A DNA stretch of 64,000 nt. Source: Mactromeris polynyma. Taxonomy: Eukaryota; Mollusca; Bivalvia; Venerida; Mactridae. The stretch is taken from assembly GCA_032209605.1 (NCBI GenBank), contig JASFXZ010000013.1, forward strand, positions 10,065,901 through 10,129,900, read 5' to 3'. The stretch's first letter is position 1; every line of letters begins with the position of its first letter. Shown here in pieces: positions 1 through 10,775 of this stretch. Made by a program: the position numbers and the translations under genes. The notes under the pieces are model-generated. The model was not told the DNA's origin. It saw only the letters and a program-made list of their open reading frames with translations, and ran no database searches.

Positions 1-575
1 TAATGGAAGAGAACTCTAGAATGGATAATAGAAGATAACTCTAGAATGGATAATGGAAGAGAACTCTAGAATGGATAATAGAAGATAACTCTAGAATGGA
101 TAATGGAAGAGAACTCTAGAATGGATAATGGAAGAGAACTCTAGAATGGATAATGGAAGAGAACTCTAGAATGGATAATGGAAGAGAACTCCAGAAGGGA
201 TAATGGAAGAGAACTTTAGAAGGGATAATGGAAGAGAACTCTAGAATTGATAATGGAAGAGAACTCTAGAATGGATAATGGGAGAGAACTCTAGAATGGA
301 TAATGGAAGAGAACTCTAGAATGGATAATTGGAGAGAGCTCTAGAAGGGATAATGGAAGAGAACTCTAGAATGGATAATGGGAGAGAACTCTAGAAGGGA
401 TAATGGAAGAGAACTCCAGAAGGGATAATGGGAGAGAACTCTAGAAGGGATAATGGAAGAGAATTCCAGAGGGGATAATGGAAGAGAACTCTAGAAGGGA
501 TAATGGAGGAGAACTTTAGAAGGGCTAATGGAAGAGAACTCTAGAAGGGATAATGGAAGAGAACTCCAGAAGGGA
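1..575. repeat. 25-bp minisatellite, 23 copies
   Basis: A head-to-tail array with a 25-bp period starts at or before the window edge and stops cleanly at 575. Each unit contains TAATGGAAGAGAACTC followed by a TCTAGA-type core. Early units alternate between a GGAAGAGAA form and an AGAAGATAA form; later units gain AAGGGA and CCAGA variants. There are no unique spacers, so it is not a CRISPR array. It abuts the tail of a SINE. Confidence 0.97.
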
Positions 576-582
576 TTATTTA

Positions 583-833
583 TTATAGTGTCACCCCTTT
601 TTAAAGGGCCAGCTATTTCTGAATAATGAGACACCTATTTTCTGAACACGTTGACTTCCCGATTCCTATCCTTTAATGCCAGGCACGCGGCAGGAGGGTA
701 CACGGAAACCATTATTTATCTAGCTGGCGGCTCACCAACCGGCCATATCAGAACGGACCCCTACCGGGATTCGAACATTGGACCTTCCGCTCCCAAGACA
801 GATGCCTTGACTACTCGACTACGGGATACTGTA
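583..833 (-). mobile_element. tRNA-derived SINE (SINE-1), copy 1
   Basis: Read on the minus strand, the element begins with a tRNA-like head. A degenerate A box (TAGTCGAGTAGTCAAGG) is followed by an exact B-box-like GTTCGAATCCC, which lies at 766-776 on the plus strand. A body with a TGCCTGGCATTAAAGGATAG-type block follows, then a tail ending GGGTGACACTATAATAA. The same head, body and tail recur at 58309-58535 (+) and 63141-63380 (-), which proves a dispersed family. The anticodon arm is not a credible functional tRNA. A short open frame on the plus strand here is a by-product. Confidence 0.8.
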
Positions 834-1139
834 TGTATAATGCCGTGTTTTGAAGAATTATTGAATATACATTGAGCCCTTGGTAAACAGTGTTTTACAT
901 ATTAATTAAAGCTGATCCCCCATAGCAGACCATCTAATATTTACAAAGTGACATTGAACGGGCAAGATAGCTGTCCAATAAACTACTGAGTGGAAGATAT
1001 TGCCTTAATTATGTTCGTCACTGCCAAGGTTTTATAGTCTTCAGGTTCAGCAAGGTGGTCGCCATGATTTTTATTTCTCTAAAAATCCTCAAGTAGTCTT
1101 CAGCTATATGTTACTTTAATCGAGAGTGGTTACTCCCGG
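834..1139. other. no feature recognised
   Basis: AT-rich unique-looking sequence between the SINE and the next minisatellite. I see no gene, repeat or RNA in it. Confidence 0.5.
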
Positions 1140-1612
1140 CACTGACACTGATCACTTCCGGAACTAACAGTGATCACTTCCGGAACTAACAGTGATCACT
1201 TCCGGAACTAACAGTGATCACTTCCGGAACTAACAGTGATCACTTCCGGAACTAACAGTTATCACTTCCGGAACTAACAGTTATCACTTCCGGCACTAAC
1301 AGTGATCACTTCCGGAACTAACAGTGATCACTTCTTGAACTAACAGTGATCACTTCCAGCACTAACAGTGATCACTTCCGGAACTAACAGTTATCACTTC
1401 CGGCACTAACAGTGATCACTTCCAGCACTAACAGTGATCACTTCCGGAACTAACAGTGATCACTTCCAGCACTAACAGTGATCACTTCCGGAACTAACAG
1501 TGATCACTTCCGGAACTAACAGTGATCACTTCCGGAACTAACAGTGATCACTTCCAGCACTAACAGTGATCACTTCCGGAACTAACAGTGATCACTTCTG
1601 GCACTAACAGTG
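1140..1612. repeat. 22-bp minisatellite, ~21.5 copies
   Basis: Tandem units of 22 bp carry the core AACTAACAGTGATCACTTCC, which includes the 10-bp palindrome AGTGATCACT. Variants differ mainly at the unit junction (GGAAC, GGCAC, AGCAC) and at TGATCA versus TTATCA, interleaved along the array. No TIRs were found at its edges. Confidence 0.97.
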
Positions 1613-1884
1613 AAATGACCGCAATGTACGTTTACATATTAAGCGTCATTTTCTACATTTTAAGGATTGCCTTAAGCTGTTCCCAACAATTCCTAAGTGG
1701 TTTGATTAGTGTGTTGGATATGCGTCAGACTAATATTAAATCCACGGTGTTTTAACAGCGGCACCATGCTGACCAGTCTATGGATTTTTCTGATTTACAT
1801 TAAGATTAAACATTGTCTGTTAAATAAACAGTGTTTTGTACTGTGGTCAATCCCTAATAAAAAGAAGGCCATATAAAGCCTATA
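1613..1884. other. no feature recognised
   Basis: Unique-looking AT-rich spacer between the 22-bp array and the first Tig-1 element. Confidence 0.5.
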
Positions 1885-2062
1885 CAGTCGGACTTCTTTC
1901 ATTCGAATTCATCAGGTTTGAAATTTCATTTCGAAAAATACATAGTTTCGAATAACCCATTTCAATTCGAAGTGCCTAAAAAGATACATCGGGACATGCT
2001 ATTTATTTCGGATGATGCCAAGTATTTGGAAGACAGGTTGTCGAATAAACGAGTTACGACTG
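1885..2062. mobile_element. Tigger/pogo-like MITE (Tig-1), copy 1
   Basis: A 178-bp element starts CAGTCGGACTTCTTTCATTC after a TA and ends in the inverse (…CGAATAAACGAGTTACGACTG). TIRs of CAGTNGNACCTCGTTNATTCG type with TA targets are typical of the pogo/Tigger branch of Tc1/mariner. Homologous copies sit at 20902, 34097-34270 and 60909-61052, all sharing an internal AAGATACATCG block. There is no transposase. A plus-strand open frame starting at 1918 is incidental. Confidence 0.8.
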
Positions 2063-2078
2063 TTTATGTTTCTGTTAT

Positions 2079-2515
2079 AATACTAAAAACAATAATAATA
2101 TTGGTAGAATACTAAAAATAATAATAATATTGATAGAATACTAAAAACAATAATAATATTGGTAGAATACTAAAAATAATAATAATATTGATAGAATATT
2201 AAAAATAATAATAATATTGGTAGAATACTAAAAACAATAATAATATTGATAGAATACTAAAAATAATAATAATATTGGTAGAATACTAAAAATAATAATA
2301 ATATTGATAGAATATTAAAAACAATAATAATATTGGTAGAATACTAAAAACAATAATAATATTGGTAGAATACTAAAAACAATAATAATATTGGTAAAAT
2401 ACTAAAAACAATAAAAATATTGATAGAATACTAAAAACAATAATAATATTGATAGAATATTAAAAACAATAATAATATCGATAGAATACTAAAAAAAACA
2501 ATAATAATATTGATA
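2079..2515. repeat. 29-bp minisatellite, ~15 copies, with dimer structure
   Basis: Tandem 29-bp units start AATACTAAAAA and end ATTGGTAG or ATTGATAG. The first nine units strictly alternate the GGT and GAT endings, so the effective period there is 58 bp. Later units lose the alternation. The array begins 16 bp after the end of the Tig-1 element. Confidence 0.96.
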
Positions 2516-2966
2516 AAATGAATTGTCTCTCTTATGAAAATATGTATACTTTCCTATAAAATGTACAAATTTGTCTGACTTTGAGAAACTATCAATATTT
2601 GACTTCAATTTGACATCAGAGATAACATATGGTATGTCTAAGTCTGAAATCATGGTTTGTATTTGACGGACAGCATGAAATATAACAATATTATTTTACC
2701 AATAAATGGAGTTCATATATCAGACATGTCTAGTTCAAGAGCTGTAAGTAAAATAATAGCCCGGAAGCATCAAGGCGAACATTACATCATAAAACCTCAC
2801 AGTCGCCGTCATATTGATTTGCAATATAAAGCCGGACGTTCATTTCCATATTATATCCTAGTGAAATGAGACTCTGAAAGAAATTGGTTTACAAATTGCA
2901 CAATTTGTGCTTTTTTATTGTTATTCCCTCCGTACAACATTGCTGACAACACCACCCGGTGAAAGT
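2516..2966. other. no feature recognised
   Basis: AT-rich sequence with only short chance reading frames. No repeat similarity was seen to other parts of the window. Confidence 0.5.
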
Positions 2967-3434
2967 GTTTTTAGTAGGGATGTCAAAGAATGGCAAGTTT
3001 GGTATTCGAATATTCGTTCAAACTTTCGAACGATTACTCGAATTTTCGACCATTCGACCTTTTTATTTAATAATAATACATTTGAAATTCATTTCACTTT
3101 ATGCTTATCAATTTTGTGTTTTATATTGATTACTTCAGTTGTAAAAATCCCCACGATTACTAACATTTTCAGGACCTACGTGTCATCAACAGACTGTTAT
3201 ATCTCTCTTGCCTCCATATATGCAACAAGACTTGTCAATTAACACCTGTAGATATTCTTTCCACGAGTAAAATGTCATTCAATGCGATATAGCCAATCAT
3301 TGAAATTAATACACTTGCATTCAGCTTTTATATTGAAAACATATATGTTATCGAATATTCGAATGCCGAATCAATATTCGAATATTCGGACGTACAAACG
3401 AATACGAATATTCGTTGACATCCCTAGTTTTTAT
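2967..3434. mobile_element. hAT-like MITE, copy 1 (element 2975-3426 plus TSDs)
   Basis: The element runs from TAGGGATGTCAAAGAATGG to GTTGACATCCCTA, with subterminal CGAATATTCG motifs at both ends. It is flanked by GTTTTTAG (2967-2974) and GTTTTTAT (3427-3434), an 8-bp target duplication with one mismatch. TIRs of T/CAGGGATG type plus 8-bp duplications are the hAT signature. The interior matches the second copy at 10784-11217 in opposite orientation, including a shared segment around ATTAACACCTGTA. It is non-autonomous: no transposase frame is present. Confidence 0.88.
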
Positions 3435-3526
3435 CTCTGCGTGTGAATCTGCTTCACGGCCGTCCACATGCTTGCAATGGTTCGTTGTTTAGCTGCGATT
3501 CATTAGTTGATATAGTTTTAGTTGAA

Positions 3527-3800
3527 TTCATGAATGCATGAAGTTAAAATCGTGAATTCGTGAAACTAAAATCGAGAAGTTCAGATTGTGAATTCATAAA
3601 GTTGAAATCATGACTACATGAAGTTGAAATTGTCAAATCATGAAGTCGAAATCGTGAATTCGTGAAGCTGAAATCGTGTATTTATGAGTTCGTAATGTTG
3701 AATTAGCGAATTCATGAATTTCAAAACGTGAATTCATGGAGATGAAATCGTGAATTCATAAAGTTGAATTCCAAAATTCTTGAAGCTGAAATGTCAACAC
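3527..3800. repeat. degenerate 22-bp tandem repeat, ~12 copies
   Basis: Imperfect units of the form AAGTTGAAATCGTGAATTCA recur with many substitutions and small indels. GAATTC recurs but is often mutated. It is clearly older than the other arrays. Confidence 0.85.
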
Positions 3801-4550
3801 CAGGCTTTACTCTCACTTGTACACATGTATTCATCTACTTTTTCGTAAAAGAAAACCAGAGACTAAATAAGTTATGAAAATGCAGCCCCGTCATAGGTAA
3901 TAGCGATGTTGCTTTAACCAACAACATTGTCTGTTTCTCAGACGCAATTAGTCGTGTTTGGGTCAATACCTGATGCTGAATATAGCATATAATGACATGG
4001 TGAACACGGGGCTTACAATGTAGACACATAACTTTGAATTTCGTATTATTGACATGAGTTTAAGATCGTTCAAAGGCACAGCAATTATATGTTATCATAA
4101 TCCTTAACTTTTGTAGTAATTCAATATGGCATTAAAGGACTTCATTTTTGAGAGTCTTTATATGATTGTTAAGCCATCTTCATGATATATTTGTCAGTCA
4201 ATACTCGTTATTATGTCATGGCGTCTGAGTTCTTTCAATGGCTTATTTTGTCTGCTTTATGATAATGAACTGCACCTTCAAACGTTGCAAACATGTTTAC
4301 ATGTTACAACATACACTATATATTTGAACTTCTGTATAGATATTTATTCTCAATTTCCCGAGTTATATGCAAATTTAATATAGCAACATTCTTAGCATTA
4401 GTCAGAAGCATAAATGCCTTTACGTAAAGGAATATTTTGATCAGTGCTATCAGATTGTCTTTGATGTGACTGTAGTTTATTCATGTTTGTACACAAAAGG
4501 AACAAACCATAAATACGAACGTCAAGTGCAAAACATTTTAGTACTGCATT
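3801..4550. other. no feature recognised
   Basis: AT-rich interval with short chance open frames on the minus strand, no codon-like bias and no repeat found. Confidence 0.5.
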
Positions 4551-4895
4551 ATAAGGTATCGCAAGAGAAATCAATGCATTCGTCATGTGACTTAATCTAA
4601 CTGTTTGAGTAATTTGGGAGTCCGTAAACGAGTTCAAAGTAATCACTAGGAGCATTGGAAATTGTATAAGGAATCGTAAGAGACATCAATGCATTCGTCA
4701 TGTGACTTAATCTAACTGTTTGAGTAATTTGGGAGTCCGTAAACGAGTTCAAAATAATCACTAAGAGCATTTGAAATTGTATAAGGAATAGCGAGAGACA
4801 TCAATGCATTCGTCATGTGACTTAATCTAACGGTTTGAGTAATTTGGGAGTCCGTAAACAGGTTCAAAGTAATCACTAAGAGCATTGCAAATTAC
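4551..4895. repeat. 115-bp tandem triplication
   Basis: Three head-to-tail copies have a period of exactly 115 bp; the shared CAATGCATTCGTCATGTGAC falls at about 4572, 4687 and 4802. The copies differ at only a few positions each, so the duplication is fairly recent. Two overlapping minus-strand reading frames here only reflect the repeat. Confidence 0.96.
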
Positions 4896-5039
4896 AAACA
4901 TGTGTACAAAATATGACAGTATGTAGGCAAGCAAATACAAAATACCCTTCAACAGCTTTATCAGAGCAAATCTCTTAAATGTGTCATTGTTAAGAGGATT
5001 TCAGTCACATGATCAGCCAGGGTCATGCAGTGACTATTC

Positions 5040-5195
5040 TAGCCACTAGGGCATATGAAGTCCCAAGGTGCATACATTGGTAGAACAACCGACATTCCGT
5101 TAACCAACTGAATAACCCTTTCTCTTACAAAGTCCCGGGTGGGATTCGAACCAGTAGTGGTTAGGGGCAAGTGTTGAAGTCAGGGACAATAATCG
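5040..5195 (-). mobile_element. tRNA-derived SINE (SINE-2), copy 1
   Basis: On the minus strand a perfect B box (GGTTCGAATCC) follows a degraded tRNA-like head (…TGACTTCAACACTTGCCCCT). It precedes a body with AACGGAATGTCGGTTGTTCT. The same arrangement recurs at 24985-25130 (-), where the A box (TCTGGTAGAGTGC) is better preserved. The body resembles SINE central regions known from bivalves; that last link is from general knowledge. Confidence 0.65.
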
Positions 5196-5490
5196 AACTA
5201 TACTATTCTATTACAGCTCAATATACATGAGCAACAAAAAAACGTGTCACGTTCTTTTTCTAATGTTTCCCGTCAAGTCGTAGAAGTGTCCAGTCGTATC
5301 AATCTCACAGATGATTATGAGTCATCTCATACAGATTTTGTGAATTGTCCTGGGAATCATGTATGGTTTGTCAGAGATAATTACACTCACATATACTGGG
5401 TGATCGTATTTTGTAAAAGCCAATTGAATAGACAATGACCATAAAAACAACGCATTTTATTTGATGAATAATAAAACTCGAAACCTCATG

Positions 5491-5750
5491 TGAGCGCTGC
5501 TATGGGATTAACAACCTCTTCTGTATGTGACGTCTTTTCAAGAAAACGCAACATGTGATGTCACTATTTGCAAGCAGGAAACAATATTTACTCCATAAAG
5601 TATGATCACTTGGTCACTTCGTATTCATATTGCCATATGGGGCAATTCAAATAATGCTTGCTTACTGTCAGTATATGGTGACGTCACAACTGACGTTTTC
5701 TGGAAATGACTTCATTGAGATAGAGGTTGGAAATCGTACAACGGCGTTCA
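5491..5750. mobile_element. CRE-MITE copy a
   Basis: A ~260-bp element with long imperfect TIRs: TGAGCGCTGCTATGGGATTA at the left, mirrored at the right by …GGTTGGAAATCGTACAACGGCGTTCA. The interior holds AACATGTGATGTCAC, CATATTGCCATATGGGG and GGTGACGTCAC. Six further copies occur in the window. No coding capacity is visible. The target-duplication length could not be fixed, so the superfamily is left open. Confidence 0.85.
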
Positions 5751-6993
5751 TTGTGTTCTGCTTGAGTTTGTCGTCTATTTTTAGTTCGAATATAATACGT
5801 TTTAGGTTGGGTGTACCCTTGAACCGCGGTTAAACCCAATGGTGTTCTACCATTGACCGGTCCGTATTTACTCTTTGAAATGTAAAAAAACATGCTATTC
5901 AATTTGCACCGATCACCCTTTTTAAATATATTTCCTGTTTAGCTTTGTGTTAAAGAATCCTGGTTATACTGCATTGCATTATGACATTTAAATCGTACTA
6001 TAGCATATTTATATATTCACCATTGTATGTAAAATATCGATGGCCGCAAACATGTTGCTCCTCGTACCATATTTTATTAAGCCTCAGACAGATTTTATCA
6101 TATTCAAACAACCTCTGTCGCCACACTGTTGATTAATTATATACAAATTGCTGACGTCTATTACCATTTCAGATCAGAGAGACGGGTAAGTACGATAATA
6201 ACTGTTTAACAAATGCTGTTATTTGTTGTCTAGAGTTATTAAGCATGCAAATACTTGGTTAGCATCATCCAGTGATGTAATCTGTCTCAATAGTGTGCAT
6301 ATTGTTAACACGTTATGCACTGTAAAATAATATATTGGCGGCGCAAGGATTTCTCTGATGCAGAAATCATGAGTCCCTGACTCCTTTTATATCTTGGCAC
6401 TCCTATTTGTAACTTACTGTGCATCTCTGGGACCCCATAACTAAAATTTTGTCTAGTATAAACTGCATACTTGGGACCGGCAAAATTACTAAGGACTCCT
6501 AATTTGTCAAACGCGAGGGTCCAAGGACCCCTAGCTGAAAAATCATAGGACATACCCTGGCGGCGCTTGCAAATGTCAGGATCATAGTGTTATGCAATTA
6601 CTGTATTTCTTTACGAAGAAACACAATTTATCTTATACAAAAATAGTACAACATATCACAGATAACATATGATAAGTAACTGGCATATTCGCTGTGCAGG
6701 TCTCGTCACAATTTGACTAATAAATTAGGCTAGACGTGTTGAACTAATATATTCATGTTCAACAGTTTGTTAACAATGCCATTTAGTCGAAATGAATGAT
6801 GTTATTAACATTCTGAGGACTAGATAATGATTCAAATTGTCTTTTTTCTAAGCTACCTCCATCAACATCACGAATGGTTTTGTATTATTATTATATATTT
6901 CAAAATGCAATGCAAGTCCCCAAAATGACTCATTTTGTAAATCACGTAAATTTGCATACTCCTTCTGTTCTCTCGTTTATTCGTGCTCCTATT
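5751..6993. other. no gene; minor internal repeats
   Basis: Mostly unrecognised AT-rich sequence. Between about 6336 and 6570 GGAGTCC/GGGTCC-type motifs recur and GGCGGCGC occurs near both edges. This is possibly an eroded element, but no TIR or second copy was found. Confidence 0.4.
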
Positions 6994-7128
6994 CCACTTC
7001 GTTTTCATATTGCCATATGCTAAATGGGGCAAAATTGCTAACTGTCAGTACATGGTGATGTCACATATGACGTTTTCTAGAAATGTCGTCACTTAAAGAC
7101 GAGGTTGAAAATCGTACAGCGGCACTCG
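6994..7128. mobile_element. CRE-MITE copy b (right half only)
   Basis: Only the right half of the CRE-MITE is present, from CCACTTCGTTTTCATATTGC through the GACGTTTTCTAGAAATG block to the terminal ACAGCGGCACTC. The left half is missing, so this is a truncated insertion. Confidence 0.8.
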
Positions 7129-7167
7129 TTTGTATAAGTTTTCCCACAAGACGTGTATTTAAAATTG

Positions 7168-7247
7168 AAGGTCAGTGAACTGAATCGTCCGGAAGGTTTC
7201 TCATTATATTGGAGCCTCTGGCAAATCTGCTTCGTTCTGGTTTATTA
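7168..7247. repeat. left arm of an ~80-bp inverted repeat
   Basis: This segment (GAAGGTCAGTGAACTGAATC … CTGCTTCGTTCTGGTT) is the reverse complement of 9419-9497 at roughly 80% identity. The arms are 2.2 kb apart. They could be ends of a larger eroded element or two opposite insertions of one short family. Confidence 0.8.
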
Positions 7248-7330
7248 ATACTTTGGTGACGACAACATATGCTGCAATATGGGCACGGATGTAATAAAAG
7301 GCTCGATATTATGAGAAAGAAGTATATAAT

Positions 7331-7568
7331 TGAGCGCCGCTGCACGATTTCCAACCTCTTCTTTAACTGACGTCATGTCAAGAAAACGTCACATGTAACA
7401 ACACCATGCACTGACAGTAAGCAATATTTGCCCCATATGGCAATAACAAACGAAGTGACCATATGGAGTAAATAATGTTTCCTGCTTGCAGATAGTGACA
7501 TCACATGTTGCGTTTTCTTGAAATGACGTCACCTACCGAAGAGGTTGTAAATACCATAGCAGCGCTCA
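7331..7568. mobile_element. CRE-MITE copy c (inverted orientation)
   Basis: A full-length copy runs from TGAGCGCCGCTGCACGATTT to …ATAGCAGCGCTCA. It is inverted relative to copy a, and TGACGTCA palindromes lie inside both TIRs. It is one of the best-preserved copies. Confidence 0.88.
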
Positions 7569-9180
7569 CTGATGATAATATATGACACCCTTGCCACGAT
7601 ACATGTTTTCCCCTCAGATATTGGACATGAAACCCATATTGACTTCGTAGTCACTCAAGAATCCTTAGCATAAGCTGTATAATGCGACACTGCCTGACAC
7701 AAACCGGTAAGAAAACAGTTTTTGATGTATGCTTAATTACACCTAATGTATCCCCAGTGGGTAATTAAACCGATACATTATAAACATCCTCCCCAAGTTG
7801 AAACAGAATGTCTGAAAAAGGTTACAGAAATCTCTGTTTTCGTTTAAATGTCCAAAATCGGCTACTTTCGGTTAAAAAAATACGTCAATATAAAAAATAC
7901 GGAACGTATTTTTTTGCAACGAAAAGCAATTCTGACTACAATAGAACTTTTAAGAGAAGAAAAATGTTACACTAATGTGAATAAACCTATCTTTTTGAAG
8001 TCAAAGTTGATGATGAACATAAGCATTTAAATTGAAAATAGATATATTTGAAATGCAATTCATGAAATAAGTACCGATGAATGTAATAGTATGGCTTCGT
8101 CAGGGTCATCAACAGTTGTATTCTAATAAGGCGTCTTTTCATGAACAGTATTATACTAGGAATGGTTACTGGGGCAACATACATAGACACACAACTTCTT
8201 AATTATGTAAACAAACGAAATATTTTGTACCACACAATTTAACTTGTTATGTGATATGTTTATTATCTGCGGAGACAATCTTCAAACATTCGTTATGAAC
8301 TTGTATTTAAGGGCATATCGAAAAGCATTATTTTGACATTCTTCAGATGACTGCGTATTCATCTTAAAAGCCAACTAGGCAATATTTTCTGGATCGTTAT
8401 AACAGGCATGTCCGTGTGATATTGCTTTGCATTGATTGAACAATGGTTACATATTACCTCGATAGTCCTATGATTTGTTAAGCATAATTCGTTCTCATTT
8501 TATGGCGCCAAGCTGCTCATAAAGGCATTATTTGTCAATTTTATCAATGCTATTTGGAGATATATAATCACTTATAGTCTAGGCATATTAATGTGTTAGC
8601 AAATGTGATTTCCTGTTATATTTGATACACTGACACAACAAGTGATCAACAATACTTTATCTAGAGCTCTGTGTACGTTGTCTGAGTAGAAGCATATGCA
8701 ATGGTGTTTGTTATCAGTCTCAGAGTGCAGCTTTGCCATTGGTCAGTTCTGCGTCTTACCTCTCTAGAGCAACACCCTTTAGGAGACGCCAAAGTGTGCT
8801 GTTGTTAAAGGATTGATGCTGGAGATATGTTACATTTATATTCTTACGACAGAAATTTGCTTTAATATTGTTGTTAAAGAGCTCAAGACAGGGCTGCTTA
8901 GGGTAGGAAACAGTGTATACTACTTGGTGTATTATTATTGGTTAGCATGTTATGTTGGAGATTTGTATTCCATATACATCACGTTAAAATGCGATTTTCG
9001 ATTGATTTCGAGTAAGATGCATGTCGTATACAAGATTTTATTGCAAACTAAAGACGACACGCTTTCAATGTTGGGTACGTCAGCTAGTCATTAGTATTGT
9101 CATAAAACATGTTGATCTGGAAATGGTAATGGAATATAGATGCAATTCTGTCTAGCACAATAATATTACGTGGCTTGCTC
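7569..9180. other. no feature recognised
   Basis: About 1.6 kb of AT-rich sequence inside the inverted-repeat bracket 7168-9497. Short open frames on both strands lack codon-like composition. No repeat was found. Confidence 0.5.
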
Positions 9181-9297
9181 TATATGCATCCAGAATAAGT
9201 ATGTTTCGGCGTAGCTGTATAACATTGATCTTGACCTACATTTGGACCAACCAAATGTTGTCCTCGAAGCGCGCTTTTTAAAATCTGACCAATCTTT

Positions 9298-9363
9298 TTT
9301 TCACCCAAGAGACACCGAACGGGGTTTACGTTCATCCAAGAGGCACCATACGGGGTTTTCGTA
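9298..9363. repeat. two ~31-bp direct repeats
   Basis: CCCAAGAGACACCGAACGGGG and CCAAGAGGCACCATACGGGG follow each other directly, about 31 bp apart, as a small tandem duplication. Just upstream (near 9205) is TTTCGGCGTAGCTGTA, which resembles the end of family R3 but is too short to call. Confidence 0.6.
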
Positions 9364-9418
9364 AGATGTGCGAACACTATAAGTGATTGCATCATCTTTT
9401 CACGTCATTAAATTGTTA

Positions 9419-9497
9419 AATAACCAGAACGAAGCAGATTTTCCAGGGGCACGAATCTAATGAGAAAGCTTCCAGACGATCTAGATCACTGACCTTC
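9419..9497. repeat. right arm of the ~80-bp inverted repeat
   Basis: Reverse complement of 7168-7247. The GAACGAAGCAGATTTTCCAG and GATCACTGACCTTC blocks match the left arm. A shorter echo (AGGCACGAATCCACGAGAAA) lies near 9594. Confidence 0.8.
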
Positions 9498-9833
9498 TGG
9501 TTTACATTAATGTTTTTGTAGTTTAAATGAACAATATGTAAGTGAATTGTGTACTGAATGAACTTACAATGACTTTTCTGCTTAGAGGCACGAATCCACG
9601 AGAAAACAGGTCCATGATTATAGTATACATAGATCCGAGTTAATTGACTGTAAGGATTTTTTCAACATGTTGCAAAAACATTATTTCATTTGACATACCA
9701 GAAGACATCATTATACGCCGTTTATCTTTTTTAAAATATATTTTTTGTTCACAATTATAGCGCATATATCACAAAAGGTTTGTACTCGGATATGTCAACA
9801 TTCTGAATACATTAAGAGGAAATAAGTGTCATT

Positions 9834-10080
9834 TGTGCGCCGCTGTACGATTTCCAACCTCTTCTTAAAGTGACGTAATTTCCAGATAATGTCACATGTG
9901 ACATGTGACGTCACCATGTACTGACAGAATGCACTATTTGCCCCATATCACAATATGAACCCGAAGTGATCATATGGAGTAAATATTGTTTCCTTCTTGC
10001 AAATAGTGACATCACATGTTGCGTTTTCTTGTTATGGCGTCACTTACAGAAGAGGTTGTAAATCACATAGCAGCTCTCAA
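9834..10080. mobile_element. CRE-MITE copy d (inverted orientation)
   Basis: A full-length copy from TGTGCGCCGCTGTACGATTT to …CACATAGCAGCTCTCA. A local duplication gives CACATGTGACATGTGACGTC in its left part. Same orientation as copy c. Confidence 0.87.
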
Positions 10081-10775
10081 TTGTTAACCTCCTGGCAAAT
10101 ACAACGAGTTGAATAGGTCACACGTCAATACAAAACATTTGGTATAATATTACCTTTCAAAAGATACTTCATTTTATAAGAGTTGCAAGCTCGTATTTTA
10201 TGGATATCCCCAGTTTTTCATCTCCTTTTTCACTCCGAAATTGTAGTAGGTAATGAGCCAGACAATATCTTATCGCCCTAATCCTATAGATGTTTGCCTT
10301 TACACCTTCTCAACCTTCTAGTGCTTTGTTTCCTGTGATCTGTGTATTTTGCATACTTGTAGCAACCAAGTCCTTCCATAAAAGCAGTGTACTATGATTG
10401 AAACACTTATTAAAGCAAGTTTCTCCATATCTATATGATAGTGAAATAGCAGAAAGTTATGCAATCAGCCAGTTATCATTGGAGCATCTAAAAAACGAAT
10501 CATATAAAAACAATGATTAGTCGCCGGCACAGAATGGAATTTGAAAAAAGTTTGTATCTAAAATCCAATAAATATCTGCTTAAACACTTCCGTAACGATA
10601 CTCCATTAGACGGGTTCCAGTTAAAACAGACGACAGATATTTTTGCTTCGTTAAAATTGAGAACCAAAGCAAAGTAATTACACTGAGCCTTGTTTTGTTG
10701 CAAACTACGGGTCTTTGGGTGCTTTTTAAAACAAAAGAACAAATCATGTTCACTACCATACAACTATATCCTTGG
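10081..10775. other. no feature recognised
   Basis: AT-rich sequence. Overlapping minus-strand frames near 10500-10930 run into the hAT-like element and look fortuitous. Confidence 0.5.

Noticed and set aside
1..2515. Tandem arrays as CRISPR loci
   Set aside because: Units are contiguous with no unique spacers, no cas genes are present, and the DNA is eukaryotic.
5100..5165. tRNA gene from the GGTTCGAATCC motif
   Set aside because: The A-box half is eroded and the copy at 24985-25130 shows it belongs to a SINE.
6305..6553. 82-codon minus-strand frame
   Set aside because: Built from recurring GGAGTCC/GGGTCC motifs; no protein family, and composition looks like a decayed repeat.
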